Assembly (NCBI GenBank): GCA_032622095.1
Contig: CP136063.1
Coordinates: forward strand, 273,413,426 to 273,477,425
Direction of reading: 5' to 3'
Source: Siphonodentalium dalli
Taxonomy: Eukaryota; Mollusca; Scaphopoda; Gadilida; Siphonodentaliidae
DNA: 64,000 nt
Below the pieces are notes generated by a model that worked only from the letters and a program-made list of their open reading frames with translations, was not told the origin of the DNA and made no database searches. The position numbers and the translations under genes are program-made. Each line of letters opens with the position of its first letter. The first letter of the stretch is position 1. Shown one piece after another: positions 40,015 to 54,235 of the stretch.

Positions 40015-40620
40015 GATAAGACTAGCAATGAACGCTCTTTATTTGTAACATACCATGAATAAGACTAACAATGGACGTTCTTTGTTGGTTACAAACCAGG
40101 AATAAGACTAGCAATGAACGCTCTTTATTTGTAACATATCCGGAGTAAGACTAACAATGAACGCTCTTTATTTGTAACTTACCAAGAGTAAGACTAACAA
40201 TGGACGTTATTTGTTGTTTACATACCAGGGATAAGACTAGCAATGAACGCTCTTTATTTGTAACATGCAATGAATAAGACTAACAATTGACGTTCTTTGT
40301 TGGTTACATACCAGAAATAAGACTAGCAATGAACGCTCTTTATTTTTAACATACCATGAATAAGACTAACAATGGACGTTCTTTGTTGGTTACATACCAG
40401 GATTAAGACTAGCAATGAACGCTCTTTATTTGTAACATACAATGAGTAAGACTAACTATGAACGCGCTTTATTTGTAACATACCAGGAATAAACCAACAA
40501 TGGACGTTCTTTGTTGGTTACATACCAGGAATAGATTAACAGTGAACGCTCTTTATTTGTAACATACCATGAATAAGACTAACAATGGACGTTCTTTGTT
40601 GGTTACATACCAGGAGTAAG
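39735..40620 (+). repeat. A/B dimer domain 13
   Basis: 12,166 bp after domain 9 and shares its GTTACAAACCAGG, so that change predates the 12-kb duplication. ATATCCGGAG near 40,137 is private. Confidence 0.85.
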
Positions 40621-43089
40621 ACTATCAATGAGCGTTCTTTATTTGTAACATACAAGGAATAGACTAACAATGAACGCTCTTTATTAGTAACATACCAGGA
40701 ATAAGACTAACAATGAGCGTTCGCTATTTGTAACATACCAGGAATAAGACTAACAATGAGCGTTCTTTATTTGTAACATACCATGACTAAGACTGACAAT
40801 GAACGGTATTTATTGGTAACATACAATGAGTAGACTTACAATGGACGCTCTTTATGTGTAACATACCAGGAATAAGACTAACAATGAACGATCTTTATTT
40901 GTAACATACCATGAATATACTAACGTGGAACGCTCTTTATTTCTAACATACCATGACTAATACTAACAATGAACGGTCTTATTTTTAACATACAATGAGT
41001 AAGACTAACATTGAACGCTCTGTATTTGTAACATACCACGAATAGACTAACAATGAACGCTCTTCAATTGTAACATACCAGGAATAGACTAACAATGAAC
41101 GCTCTTTATTTGTAACATACCAGGAATAGACTAACAATGAACGCTCTTTATTTGTAACATACCAGGGATAGACCAACAATTAACGCTCTTTATTTGTAAT
41201 ATACCATGAATAGACTAACAATGAACGTTCTTTATTTGTAACATACCATGAATAAACTAACAATGAACGTTCTTTATTTGTAACATACCAGGAATAAGAC
41301 AAACAATGAACGCTCTTTATTTGTAACATACCAGGAATAGTCTTACAATGAACGCTCTTTATTTGTAACATAACATGAATAGACTAGCAATGAACGCTCT
41401 TTATTAGTAACATACCAGGAATATAATAACAATGAATGCTCTTTATTTGTAAGATACCAGGAATAGACTAACAATGAACGCTCTTTATTTGGAACATACC
41501 ATGAATAGACTAAAAATGAACGTTCTTTATTTGTAACATACCAGGAATAGAGTAACAATGAACGCTCTTTATTTGTAACATACCAGGAATAGACTAACAA
41601 TGAACGCTCTTTATTTGTAACTTACCAGGAATAGACTAACAATGAACGTTCTTTATTTGTAACATACCATGAATAGACTAACAACGAACGCTCTTTATTT
41701 GTAACATACCAGGAATAGACTAGCAATGAACGCTCTTTATTTGTAACATACCAGGAATATACTAACAATGATCGTTCTTTATTTGTAACATACCATGAAT
41801 ATACTAGCAATGAGCGTTCTTTATTTGTAACATACCAGGAATAGACTAACAATGAACGCTCTTTATTTGTAACATACCAGGAATAGACTAACAATGAGCG
41901 TTCTTTATTTGTAACATACCAGGAATAGACTAACAATGAACGCTCTTTATTTGTAACATACCAGGAATAGACTAACAATGAGCATTCTGTGTTGGTTACA
42001 TACCACGAATAAGACGAGCAATGAACGCACTTTATTTGTAACATACCAGGAATAGACTAACAATGAACGCTCTGTATTTGTAACATACCAGGAATAGATA
42101 AACAATTAACGCTCTTTATTTGTAACATACCAGGAATAAGACTAACAATGAACGCTCATTATTGGTATGTGAATGATCTTTATTTGTAACATACCATGAT
42201 TAAGACTAACAATGGACGTACTTTGTTGGTTACATACCAGGAATAAGACAGGCAATGAACGCTCTTTATTTGTAACATACCATGAATAAGACTAGCAATG
42301 GACGTTCTTTGTTGGTTAAATACCAGGAATAAGACTAACAATGAGCGTTCGCTATTTGTAACATACCAGGGATAGACCAACAATTAACGCTCTTTATTTG
42401 TAATATACCATGAATAGACTAACAATGAACGTTCTTTATTTGTAACATACCATGAATAAACTAACAATGAACGTTCTTTATTTGTAACATACCAGGAATA
42501 GAGTAACAATGAACGCTCTTTATTTGTAACATACCAGGAATAGACTAACAATGAACGCTCTTTATTTGGAACATACCATGAATAGACTAAAAATGAACGT
42601 TCTTTATTTGTAACATACCAGGAATAGAGTAACAATGAACGCTCTTTATTTGTAACATACCAGGAATAGACTAACAATGAACGCTCTTTATTTGTAACTT
42701 ACCAGGAATAGACTAACAATGAACGTTCTTTATTTGTAACATACCAGGAATAGACTAACAATGAGCGTTCTTTATTTGTAGCATATTAGGAGTAAGACTA
42801 ACAATGAAAGTTCTTTATTTTTAACATACAATGAGTAAGACTAACAATGAACGCTCTATATTTGTAACATACCAGGCATAAGACTAACAATGAACGATCT
42901 TTATTTGTAACATACCATGAATATATTAACAATGAACGCTTTTTATGTGTATCATACCAGGAATAAGACTAACAATGAACGCTCTTTATTTGTAACATAC
43001 CATGAATAAGAATAACAATGGACGGTCTGTATTTGTAACATACCACGAATAGACTAACAATGAACGCTCTTTAATTGTAACATACTAGG

Positions 43090-43140
43090 ATTAATAACGC
43101 TGCACCAGCTCACAAAAGAAACCATCCAACAATAAAGACC
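43090..43140 (+). repeat. 51-bp non-consensus segment, copy 7
   Basis: Same segment, preceded by ACATACTAGG (CCAGG changed to CTAGG), a private substitution compared with its partner at 30,924. Confidence 0.9.
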
Positions 43141-45680
43141 AATGAACGCTCTTTATTTGTAACATACCAGGAATAGACTAACAATGAACGCTCTTTATTT
43201 GTAACATACCAGGGATAGACTAACAATTTACGCTCTTTATTTGTAATATACCATGAATAGACTAACAATGAACGTTCTTTATTTGTAACAAACCAGGAAT
43301 AGACTAACTATGAGCGTTCTTTATTTGTAACATACCAGGAGTAAGACTAACAATGAGCGTTCTTTATATGTAACATACCAGTAATATACTATCGATCAAC
43401 GCTCTTTATATGTAACATACCAGGAGTAAGGCTAACAATGAGCGTTCTTTATTTTTAACATACCAGGAATAAGATTAACAATGATCGATCTTTATTTGTA
43501 ACATACCATGCATTTTCTAACAAGGAACGCTCTTTATTGGTAATATACAATGAGTAGAGTAACAATGAACGCTCTTTATGTGTAATAAACCAGGAATAAG
43601 ACTAACAATGCACGATCATTATTTGTAACATACCATGAATATACTAACAAGGAACGCTCTTTATTTGTAACATACCAGGAATAGACTAACAATGAGCGTT
43701 CTTTATTGGTAACATACCAGGAGTAAGACTAACAATGAACGCTCTTTATTTAAAACATATCAGGAATAGACTAACAATGAGCGTTCTTTATTTGTAACAT
43801 ACAAGGAGTAAGACTAACAATGAACGCTCTTTATTTGTAACAAACCAGGAATAGACTATATAACAATGAGCGTTATTTATTTGTAACAAACCAGGAATAG
43901 ACTAACAATGAACGCTCTTTATTTTTAACATACAATGTGTAAGACTAACAATGAACGCTCTTTATTTGTAACATACCAGGAATAAGACTAACAATGAACG
44001 ATCTTTATTTGTAACATGCCATGAATATACTAACAAGGAACGCTCTTTATTTGTAACATACAATGATCAAGACTAACAATGAACGGTCTTTATTGGTAAC
44101 AAACTATACATATACTAACAATGAACGCTCTTTATGTGTAACATACCAGGAATAAGACTACCAATGGACGTTCTTTGTCGGTTACATACCAGGAATAGAC
44201 TAACAATAAACGCTCTTTGTTTGTAACATACCAGGAATAGACTAACAATGAACGCTCTTTATTTGTAACATACCAGGAATAAGACTAACAATGAATGATC
44301 TTTATTGGTAACATACCTGGAATAGACTAACAATGAACGCTCATTATTGGTTATTTACCAGGAGGTGACTAACAGAGAACGCTCTTTATTTGTAACATAC
44401 CATGAATAAGACTAACAATGGACGTTCTTTGTTGGTTACATACCAGGAATAGACTAACAATGAACGCTCTTTATTTGTAACATACCAGGAATAAGACTAA
44501 CAATGAGCGTTCTTTATTTGTAACATACCAGGAATAGACTAACAATGAACGCTCTTTATTTGTAACATACCAGGAATAGACTAACAATGGGTATTCTATA
44601 TTGGTAACATACCAGGAGTAAGACTAACAATGAACGCTCTTTATTTATAACATACCAGGAATAGACTAACAATGAGCGTTCTTCATTTGTAACATACCAG
44701 GAGTAAGACTAACAATGAACGCTCTTTATTTTTAACATACCAGGAATAGACTATATAGCAATGAGCGTTCTTTATTTGTAACATACTAGGAATAGACTAA
44801 CAATGAACGCTCTTTATTTGTAACATACCAGGAATAGACTAACAATGAACGTTCTTTATTTGTAACATACCTGGAATAAGACTAACAATGGACGTTCTTT
44901 ATTTGTAACATACCAGGAATAGACTAACAATGAGCGTTCTTTATTTGTAACATACCAGGAATAAGACTAGCAATGAACGTTCTGTATTTGTAACATACCA
45001 GGAATAGACTAGCAATGAACGCTCTTTATTTGTAACATACCAGGAATAGACTAACAATGGACGTTCTTTATTTGTAACATACCAGGAATAGACTAACAAT
45101 GGACGTTCTTTATGTGTAACATACCAGGAATAGACTAACAATGAGCGTTCTTTATTTGTAACATACCAGGAATAAGACCAACAATGGACGTTCTTTATTT
45201 GTAACATATCAGGAATAGACTATCAATGGACACTCTTTATTTGTAACGTACCAGGAATATACTAGCAATGAACGCTCTTTATTTGTAACTTACCAGGAAT
45301 AGACTAACAATGAACGTTCTTTATTTGTAACATACCAGGAATAGACTAACAATGAGCGTTCTTTATTTGTAGCATATTAGGAGTAAGACTAACAATGAAA
45401 GTTCTTTATTTTTAACATACAATGAGTAAGACTAACAATGAACGCTCTATATTTGTAACATACCAGGCATAAGACTAACAATGAACGATCTTTATTTGTA
45501 ACATACCATGAATATATTAACAATGAACGCTTTTTATGTGTATCATACCAGGAATAAGACTAACAATGAACGCTCTTTATTTGTAACATAACATGAATAA
45601 GAATAACAATGGACGGTCTGTATTTGTAACATACCACGAATAGACTAACAATGAACGCTCTTTAATTGTAACATACCAGG

Positions 45681-45731
45681 ATTAATAACGCTGCACCAGC
45701 TCACAAAAGAAACCATCCAACAATAAAGACC
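45681..45731 (+). repeat. 51-bp non-consensus segment, copy 8
   Basis: Second-block partner of copy 6, with the same context including the ACATAACATG unit upstream. Confidence 0.9.
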
Positions 45732-47129
45732 AATGAACGCTCTTTATTTGTAACATACCAGGAATAGACTAACAATGAACGCTCTTTATTTGTAACATAC
45801 CAGGGATAGACTAACAATTTACGCTCTTTATTTGTAATATACCATGAATAGACTAACAATGAACGTTCTTTATTTGTAACAAACCAGGAATAGACTAACT
45901 ATGAGCGTTCTTTATTTGTAACATACCAGGAGTAAGACTAACAATGAGCGTTCTTTATATGTAACATACCAGTAATATACTATCGATCAACGCTCTTTAT
46001 ATGTAACACACCAGGAGTAAGGCTAACAATGAGCGTTCTTTATTTTTAACATACCAGGAATAAGATTAACAATGAGCGATCTTTATTTGTAACATACCAT
46101 GCATTTTCTAACAAGGAACGCTCTTTATTGGTAATATACAATGAGTAGAGTAACAATGAACGCTCTTTATGTGTAATAAACCAGGAATAAGACTAACAAT
46201 GCACGATCATTATTTGTAACATACCATGAATATACTAACAAGGAACGCTCTTTATTTGTAACATACCAGGAATAGACTAACAATGAGCGTTCTTTATTGG
46301 TAACATACCAGGAGTAAGACTAACAATGAACGCTCTTTATTTAAAACATATCAGGAATAGACTAACAATGAGCGTTCTTTATTTGTAACATACAAGGAGT
46401 AAGACTAACAATGAACGCTCTTTATTTGTAACAAACCAGGAATAGACTATATAACAACGAGCGTTATTTATTTGTAACAAACCAGGAATAGACTAACAAT
46501 GAACGCTCTTTATTTTTAACATACAATGTGTAAGACTAACAATGAACGCTCTTTATTTGTAACATACCAGGAATAAGACTAACAATGAACGATCTTTATT
46601 TGTAACATGCCATGAATATACTAACAAGGAACGCTCTTTATTTGTAACATACAATGATCAAGACTAACAATGAACGGTCTTTATTGGTAACAAACTATAC
46701 ATACCACGAATAAGACTAACAATGGACGTTCTTTGTTGGTTACATACCAGGAATAGACTAACAATGAACGCTCTTTATTTGTAACATACCAGGAATAAGA
46801 CTAACAATGAGCGTTCTTTATTTGTAACATACCAGGAATAGACTAACAATGAACGCTCTTTATTTGTAACATACCAGGAATAGACTAACAATGGGCATTC
46901 TATATTGGTAACATACCAGGAGTAAGACTAACAATGAACGCTCTTTATTTGTAACATACCAGGAATAGATTAGCAATGAACGTTCTTTATTTGTAACATA
47001 CCAGGAATAGACAAACAATGAACGCTCTGTATTTGTAACATACCAGGAATAGATAAACAATTAACGCTCTTTATTTGTAACATACCAGGAATAAGACTAA
47101 CAATGAACGCTCATTATTGGTATATGAAT

Positions 47130-47780
47130 GATCTTTATTTGTAACATACCATGAATAAGACTAACAATGGACGTACTTTGTTGGTTACATACCAGGAATA
47201 AGACAGGCAATGAACGCTCTTTATTTGTAACATACCATGAATAAGACTAGCAATGGACGTTCTTTGTTGGTTAAATACCAGGAATAAGACTAGCAATGAA
47301 CGCTCTTTATTTGTAACATACCAGGAGTAAGACTAACAATGAACGCTCTTTATTGGTAACACACCAGGAGTAAGACTAACAATGGACGTTCTTTGTTGGT
47401 TACATACCAGGGATAAGACTAGCAATGAACGCTCTTTATTTGTAACATACCATGAATAAGACTAACAATGGACGTTCTTTGTTGGTTACATACCAGGAAT
47501 AAGACTAGCAATGAACGCTCTTTATTTGTAACATATCAGGAGTAAGACTAACAATGAACGCTCTTTATTTGTAACTTACCAAGAGTAAGACTAACAATGG
47601 ACGTTATTTGTTGTTTACATACCAGGGATAAGACTAGCAATGAACGCTCTTTATTTGTAACATGCAATGAATAAGACTAACAATTGACGTTCTTTGTTGG
47701 TTACATACCAGAAATAAGACTAGCAATGAACGCTCTTTATTTTTAACATACCATGAATAAGACTAACAATGGACGTTCTT
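47130..47780 (+). repeat. A/B dimer domain 14
   Basis: Same order as domain 5, ending at TTCAATTGTAAC. GTAACACACCAGGAG near 47,357 is private. Confidence 0.83.
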
Positions 47781-49860
47781 CAATTGTAACATACCAGGAA
47801 TAGACTAACAATGAACGCTCTTTATTTGTAACATACCAGGAATAGACTAACAATGAACGCTCTTTATTTGTAACATACCAGGGATAGACCAACAATTAAC
47901 GCTCTTTATTTGTAATATACCATGAATAGACTAACAATGAACGTTCTTTATTTGTAACATACCATGAATAAACTAACAATGAACGTTCTTTATTTGTAAC
48001 ATACCAGGAATAAGACAAACAATGAACGCTCTTTATTTGTAACATACCAGGAATAGTCTTACAGGAATAGTCTTACGTAATGAACGCTCTTTATTAGTAA
48101 CATACCAGGAATAAGACTAACAATGAGCGTTCGCTATTTGTAACATACCAGGAATAAGACTAACAATGAGCGTTCTTTATTTGTAACATACCATGACTAA
48201 GACTGACAATGAACGGTATTTATTGGTAACATACAATGAGTAGACTTACAATGAACGCTCTTTATGTGTAACATACCAGGAATAAGACTAACAATGAACG
48301 ATCTTTATTTGTAACATACCATGAATATACTAACGTGGAACGCTCTTTATTTCTAACATACCATGACTAATACTAACAATGAACGGTCTTATTTTTAACA
48401 TACAATGAGTAAGACTAACATTGAACGCTGTGTATTTGTAACATACCACGAATAGACTAACAATGAACGCTCTTCAATTGTAACATACCAGGAATAGACT
48501 AACAATGAACGCTCTTTATTTGTAACATACCAGGAATAGACTAACAATGAACGCGCTTTATTTGTAACATACCAGGGATAGACCAACAATTAACGCTCTT
48601 TATTTGTAATATACCATGAATAGACTAACAATGAACGTTCTTTATTTGTAACATACCATGAATAAACTAACAATGAACGTTCTTTATTTGTAACATACCA
48701 GGAATAAGACAAACAATGAACGCTCTTTATTTGTAACATACCAGTAATAGTCTTACAATGAACGCTCTTTATTTGTAACATAACATGAATAGACTAGCAA
48801 TGAACGCTCTTTATTAGTAACATACCAGGAATATAATAACAATGAATGCTCTTTATTTGTAACATACCAGGAATAGACTAACAATGAACGCTCTTTATTT
48901 GGAACATACCATGAATAGACTAAAAATGAACGTTCTTTATTTGTAACATACCAGGAATAGAGTAACAATGAACGCTCTTTATTTGTAACATACCAGGAAT
49001 AGACTAACAATGAACGCTCTTTATTTGTAACTTACCAGGAATAGACTAACAATGAACGTTCTTTATTTGTAACATACCATGAATAGACTAACAACGAACG
49101 CTCTTTATTTGTAACATACCAGGAATAGACTAGCAATGAACGCTCTTTATTTGTAACATACCAGGAATATACTAACAATGATCGTTCTTTATTTGTAACA
49201 TACCATGAATATACTAGCAATGAGCGTTCTTTATTTGTAACATACCAGGAATAGACTAACAATGAACGCTCTTTATTTGTAACATACCAGGAATAGACTA
49301 ACAATGAGCGTTCTTTATTTGTAACATACCAGGAATAGACTAACAATGAACGCTCTTTATTTGTAACATACCAGGAATAGACTACCAATGAGCATTCTGT
49401 GTTGGTTACATACCACGAATAAGACGAGCAATGAACGCACTTTATTTGTAACATACCAGGAATAGACTAACAATGAACGCTCTGTATTTGTAACATACCA
49501 GGAATAGATAAACAATTAACGCTCTTTATTTGTAACATACCAGGAATAAGACTAACAATGAACGCTCATTATTGGTATGTGAATGATCTTTATTTGTAAC
49601 ATACCATGATTAAGACTAACAATGGACGTACTTTGTTGGATACATACCAGGAATAAGACAGGCAATGAACGCTCTTTATTTGTAACATACCATGAATAAG
49701 ACTAGCAATGGACGTTCTTTGTTGGTTAAATACCAGGAATAAGACTAACAATGAGCGTTCGCTATTTGTAACATACCAGGGATAGACCAACAATTAACGC
49801 TCTTTATTTGTAATATACCATGAATAGACTAACAATGAACGTTCTTTATTTGTAACATAC
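47408..49860 (+). repeat. 2,453-bp tandem duplication, unit 1
   Basis: Starts at CAGGGATAAGACTAGC. Many positions recur 2,453 bp later (48,395/50,848, 48,753/51,206, 49,590/52,043). Private changes include CCAGTAATAGTC near 48,743 and GACTACCAATGAGC near 49,381. Confidence 0.88.
48049..48076 (+). repeat. 14-bp micro-duplication, copy 3
   Basis: Same scar; lies in the first copy of the 2,453-bp tandem duplication. Confidence 0.9.
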
Positions 49861-50235
49861 CAGGGATAAGACTAGCAATGAACGCTCTTTATTTGTAACA
49901 TACCATGAATAAGACTAACAATGGACGTTCTTTGTTGGTTACATACCAGGAATAAGACTAGCAATGAACGCTCTTTATTTGTAACATATCAGGAGTAAGA
50001 CTAACAATGAACGCTCTTTATTTGTAACTTACCAAGAGTAAGACTAACAATGGACGTTATTTGTTGTTTACATACCAGGGATAAGACTAGCAATGAACGC
50101 TCTTTATTTGTAACATGCAATGAATAAGACTAACAATTGACGTTCTTTGTTGGTTACATACCAGAAATAAGACTAGCAATGAACGCTCTTTATTTTTAAC
50201 ATACCATGAATAAGACTAACAATGGACGTTCTTCA
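49861..50235 (+). repeat. A/B dimer domain 15 (right part only)
   Basis: Begins at the 2,453-bp join, so its left half is missing. It ends at TTCAATTGTAAC. Confidence 0.83.
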
Positions 50236-50501
50236 ATTGTAACATACCAGGAATAGACTAACAATGAACGCTCTTTATTTGTAACATACCAGGAATAGAC
50301 TAACAATGAACGCTCTTTATTTGTAACATACCAGGGATAGACCAACAATTAACGCTCTTTATTTGTAATATACCATGAATAGACTAACAATGAACGTTCT
50401 TTATTTGTAACATACCATGAATAAACTAACAATGAACGTTCTTTATTTGTAACATACCAGGAATAAGACAAACAATGAACGCTCTTTATTTGTAACATAC
50501 C

Positions 50502-50529
50502 AGGAATAGTCTTACAGGAATAGTCTTAC
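50502..50529 (+). repeat. 14-bp micro-duplication, copy 4
   Basis: Same scar, exactly 2,453 bp after copy 3. Confidence 0.9.
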
Positions 50530-52952
50530 GTAATGAACGCTCTTTATTAGTAACATACCAGGAATAAGACTAACAATGAGCGTTCGCTATTTGTAACATA
50601 CCAGGAATAAGACTAACAATGAGCGTTCTTTATTTGTAACATACCATGACTAAGACTGACAATGAACGGTATTTATTGGTAACATACAATGAGTAGACTT
50701 ACAATGAACGCTCTTTATGTGTAACATACCAGGAATAAGACTAACAATGAACGATCTTTATTTGTAACATACCATGAATATACTAACGTGGAACGCTCTT
50801 TATTTCTAACATACCATGACTAATACTAACAATGAACGGTCTTATTTTTAACATACAATGAGTAAGACTAACATTGAACGCTGTGTATTTGTAACATACC
50901 ACGAATAGACTAACAATGAACGCTCTTCAATTGTAACATACCAGGAATAGACTAACAATGAACGCTCTTTATTTGTAACATACCAGGAATAGACTAACAA
51001 TGAACGCGCTTTATTTGTAACATACCAGGGATAGACCAACAATTAACGCTCTTTATTTGTAATATACCATGAATAGACTAACAATGAACGTTCTTTATTT
51101 GTAACATACCATGAATAAACTAACAATGAACGTTCTTTATTTGTAACATACCAGGAATAAGACAAACAATGAACGCTCTTTATTTGTAACATACCAGGAA
51201 TAGTCTTACAATGAACGCTCTTTATTTGTAACATAACATGAATAGACTAGCAATGAACGCTCTTTATTAGTAACATACCAGGAATATAATAACAATGAAT
51301 GCTCTTTATTTGTAACATACCAGGAATAGACTAACAATGAACGCTCTTTATTTGGAACATACCATGAATAGACTAAAAATGAACGTTCTTTATTTGTAAC
51401 ATACCAGGAATAGAGTAACAATGAACGCTCTTTATTTGTAACATACCAGGAATAGACTAACAATGAACGCTCTTTATTTGTAACTTACCAGGAATAGACT
51501 AACAATGAACGTTCTTTATTTGTAACATACCATGAATAGACTAACAACGATCGCTCTTTATTTGTAACATACCAGGAATAGACTAGCAATGAACGCTCTT
51601 TATTTGTAACATACCAGGAATATACTAACAATGATCGTTCTTTATTTGTAACATACCATGAATATACTAGCAATGAGCGTTCTTTATTTGTAACATACCA
51701 GGAATAGACTAACAATGAACGCTCTTTATTTGTAACATACCAGGAATAGACTAACAATGAGCGTTCTTTATTTGTAACATACCAGGAATAGACTAACAAT
51801 GAACGCTCTTTATTTGTAACATACCAGGAATAGACTAACAATGAGCATTCTGTGTTGGTTACATACCACGAATAAGACGAGCAATGAACGCACTTTATTT
51901 GTAACATACCAGGAATAGACTAACAATGAACGCTCTGTATTTGTAACATACCAGGAATAGATAAACAATTAACGCTCTTTATTTGTAACATACCAGGAAT
52001 AAGACTAACAATGAACGCTCATTATTGGTATGTGAATGATCTTTATTTGTAACATACCATGATTAAGACTAACAATGGACGTACTTTGTTGGATACATAC
52101 CAGGAATAAGACAGGCAATGGACGCTCTTTATTTGTAACATACCATGAATAAGACTAGCAATGGACGTTCTTTGTTGGTTAAATACCAGGAATAAGACTA
52201 ACAATGAGCGTTCGCTATTTGTAACATACCAGGGATAGACCAACAATTAACGCTCTTTATTTGTAATATACCATGAATAGACTAACAATGAACGTTCTTT
52301 ATTTGTAACATAACATGAATAGACTAGCAATGAACGCTCTTTATTAGTAACATACCAGGAATATAATAACAATGAACGCTCTTTATTTGTAACATACCAG
52401 GAATAGACTAACAATGAACGCTCTTTATTTGGAACATACCATGAATAGACTAAAAATGAACGTTCTTTATTTGTAACATACCAGGAATAGAGTAACAATG
52501 AACGCTCTTTATTTGTAACATACCAGGAATAGACTAACAATGAACGCTCTTTATTTGTAACTTACCAGGAATAGACTAACAATGAACGTTCTTTATTTGT
52601 AACATACCAGGAATAGACTAACAATGAGCGTTCTTTATTTGTAGCATATTAGGAGTAAGACTAACAATGAAAGTTCTTTATTTTTAACATACAATGAGTA
52701 AGACTAACAATGAACGCTCTATATTTGTAACATACCAGGCATAAGACTAACAATGAACGATCTTTATTTGTAACATACCATGAATATATTAACAATGAAC
52801 GCTTTTTATGTGTATCATACCAGGAATAAGACTAACAATGAACGCTCTTTATTTGTAACATACCATGAATAAGAATAACAATGGACGGTCTGTATTTGTA
52901 ACATACCACGAATAGACTAACAATGAACGCTCTTTAATTGTAACATACCAGG

Positions 52953-53003
52953 ATTAATAACGCTGCACCAGCTCACAAAAGAAACCATCCAACAATAAAG
53001 ACC
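52953..53003 (+). repeat. 51-bp non-consensus segment, copy 9
   Basis: Lies 3,303 bp before copy 10, the same offset as the surrounding monomers, so it moved as part of a larger duplication. Confidence 0.9.
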
Positions 53004-53857
53004 AATGAACGCTCTTTATTTGTAACATACCAGGAATAGACTAACAATGAACGCTCTTTATTTGTAACATACCAGGGATAGACTAACAATTTACGCTCTT
53101 TATTTGTAATATACCATGAATAGACTAACAATGAACGTTCTTTATTTGTAACAAACCAGGAATAGACTAACTATGAGCGTTCTTTATTTGTAACATACCA
53201 GGAGTAAGACTAACAATGAGCGTTCTTTATATGTAACATACCAGTAATATACTATCGATCAACGCTCTTTATTTGTAACATACCAGGAATAAGGCTAACA
53301 ATGAGCGTTCTTTATTTGTAACATACCAGGAATAGACTAACAATGAACGCTCTTTATTTGTAACATACCAGGAATAGACTAACAATGAGCATTCTGTGTT
53401 GGTTACATACCACGAATAAGACGAGCAATGAACGCACTTTATTTGTAACATACCAGGAATAGACTAACAATGAACGCTCTGTATTTGTAACATACCAGGA
53501 ATAGATAAACAATTAACGCTCTTTATTTGTAACATACCAGGAATAAGACTAACAATGAACGCTCATTATTGGTATGTGAATGATCTTTATTTGTAACATA
53601 CCATGATTAAGACTAACAATGGACGTACTTTGTTGGATACATACCAGGAATAAGACAGGCAATGAACGCTCTTTATTTGTAACATACCATGAATAAGACT
53701 AGCAATGGACGTTCTTTGTTGGTTAAATACCAGGAATAAGACTAACAATGAGCGTTCGCTATTTGTAACATACCAGGGATAGACCAACAATTAACGCTCT
53801 TTATTTGTAATATACCATGAATAGACTAACAATGAACGTTCTTTATTTGTAACATAC

Positions 53858-54235
53858 CAGGGATAAGACTAGCAATGAACGCTCTTTATTTGTAACATAC
53901 CATGAATAAGACTAACAATGGACGTTCTTTGTTGGTTACATACCAGGAATAAGACTAGCAATGAACGCTCTTTATTTGTAACATATCAGGAGTAAGACTA
54001 ACAATGAACGCTCTTTATTTGTAACTTACCAAGAGTAAGACTAACAATGGACGTTATTTGTTGTTTACATACCAGGGATAAGACTAGCAATGAACGCTCT
54101 TTATTTGTAACATGCAATGAATAAGACTAACAATTGACGTTCTTTGTTGGTTACATACCAGAAATAAGACTAGCAATGAACGCTCTTTATTTTTAACATA
54201 CCATGAATAAGACTAACAATGGACGTTCTTCAATT
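53858..54235 (+). repeat. A/B dimer domain 16 (right part only)
   Basis: Same truncated left edge as domain 15, 3,997 bp later. Confidence 0.83.

Larger units (their letters stand above)
35345..47162 (+). repeat. 12-kb tandem higher-order block T, copy 2
   Basis: Starts where TATATGAATGATCTTTATTTG runs into ACATGCCATGAATATAC. The exchange lies within the shared GATCTTTATTTGTAACAT. It keeps the 85 bp missing from copy 1 and has private changes such as CTCTTGATTTG (38,521) and ATATCCGGAG (40,137). Confidence 0.88.
49861..52313 (+). repeat. 2,453-bp tandem duplication, unit 2
   Basis: The join is TATTTGTAACATAC followed by CAGGGATAAG, in register. It ends near 52,313 by switching to ACATAACATG. 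Private changes include AACGATCGCTC near 51,546 and GGCAATGGACGCTC near 52,115. Confidence 0.88.
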
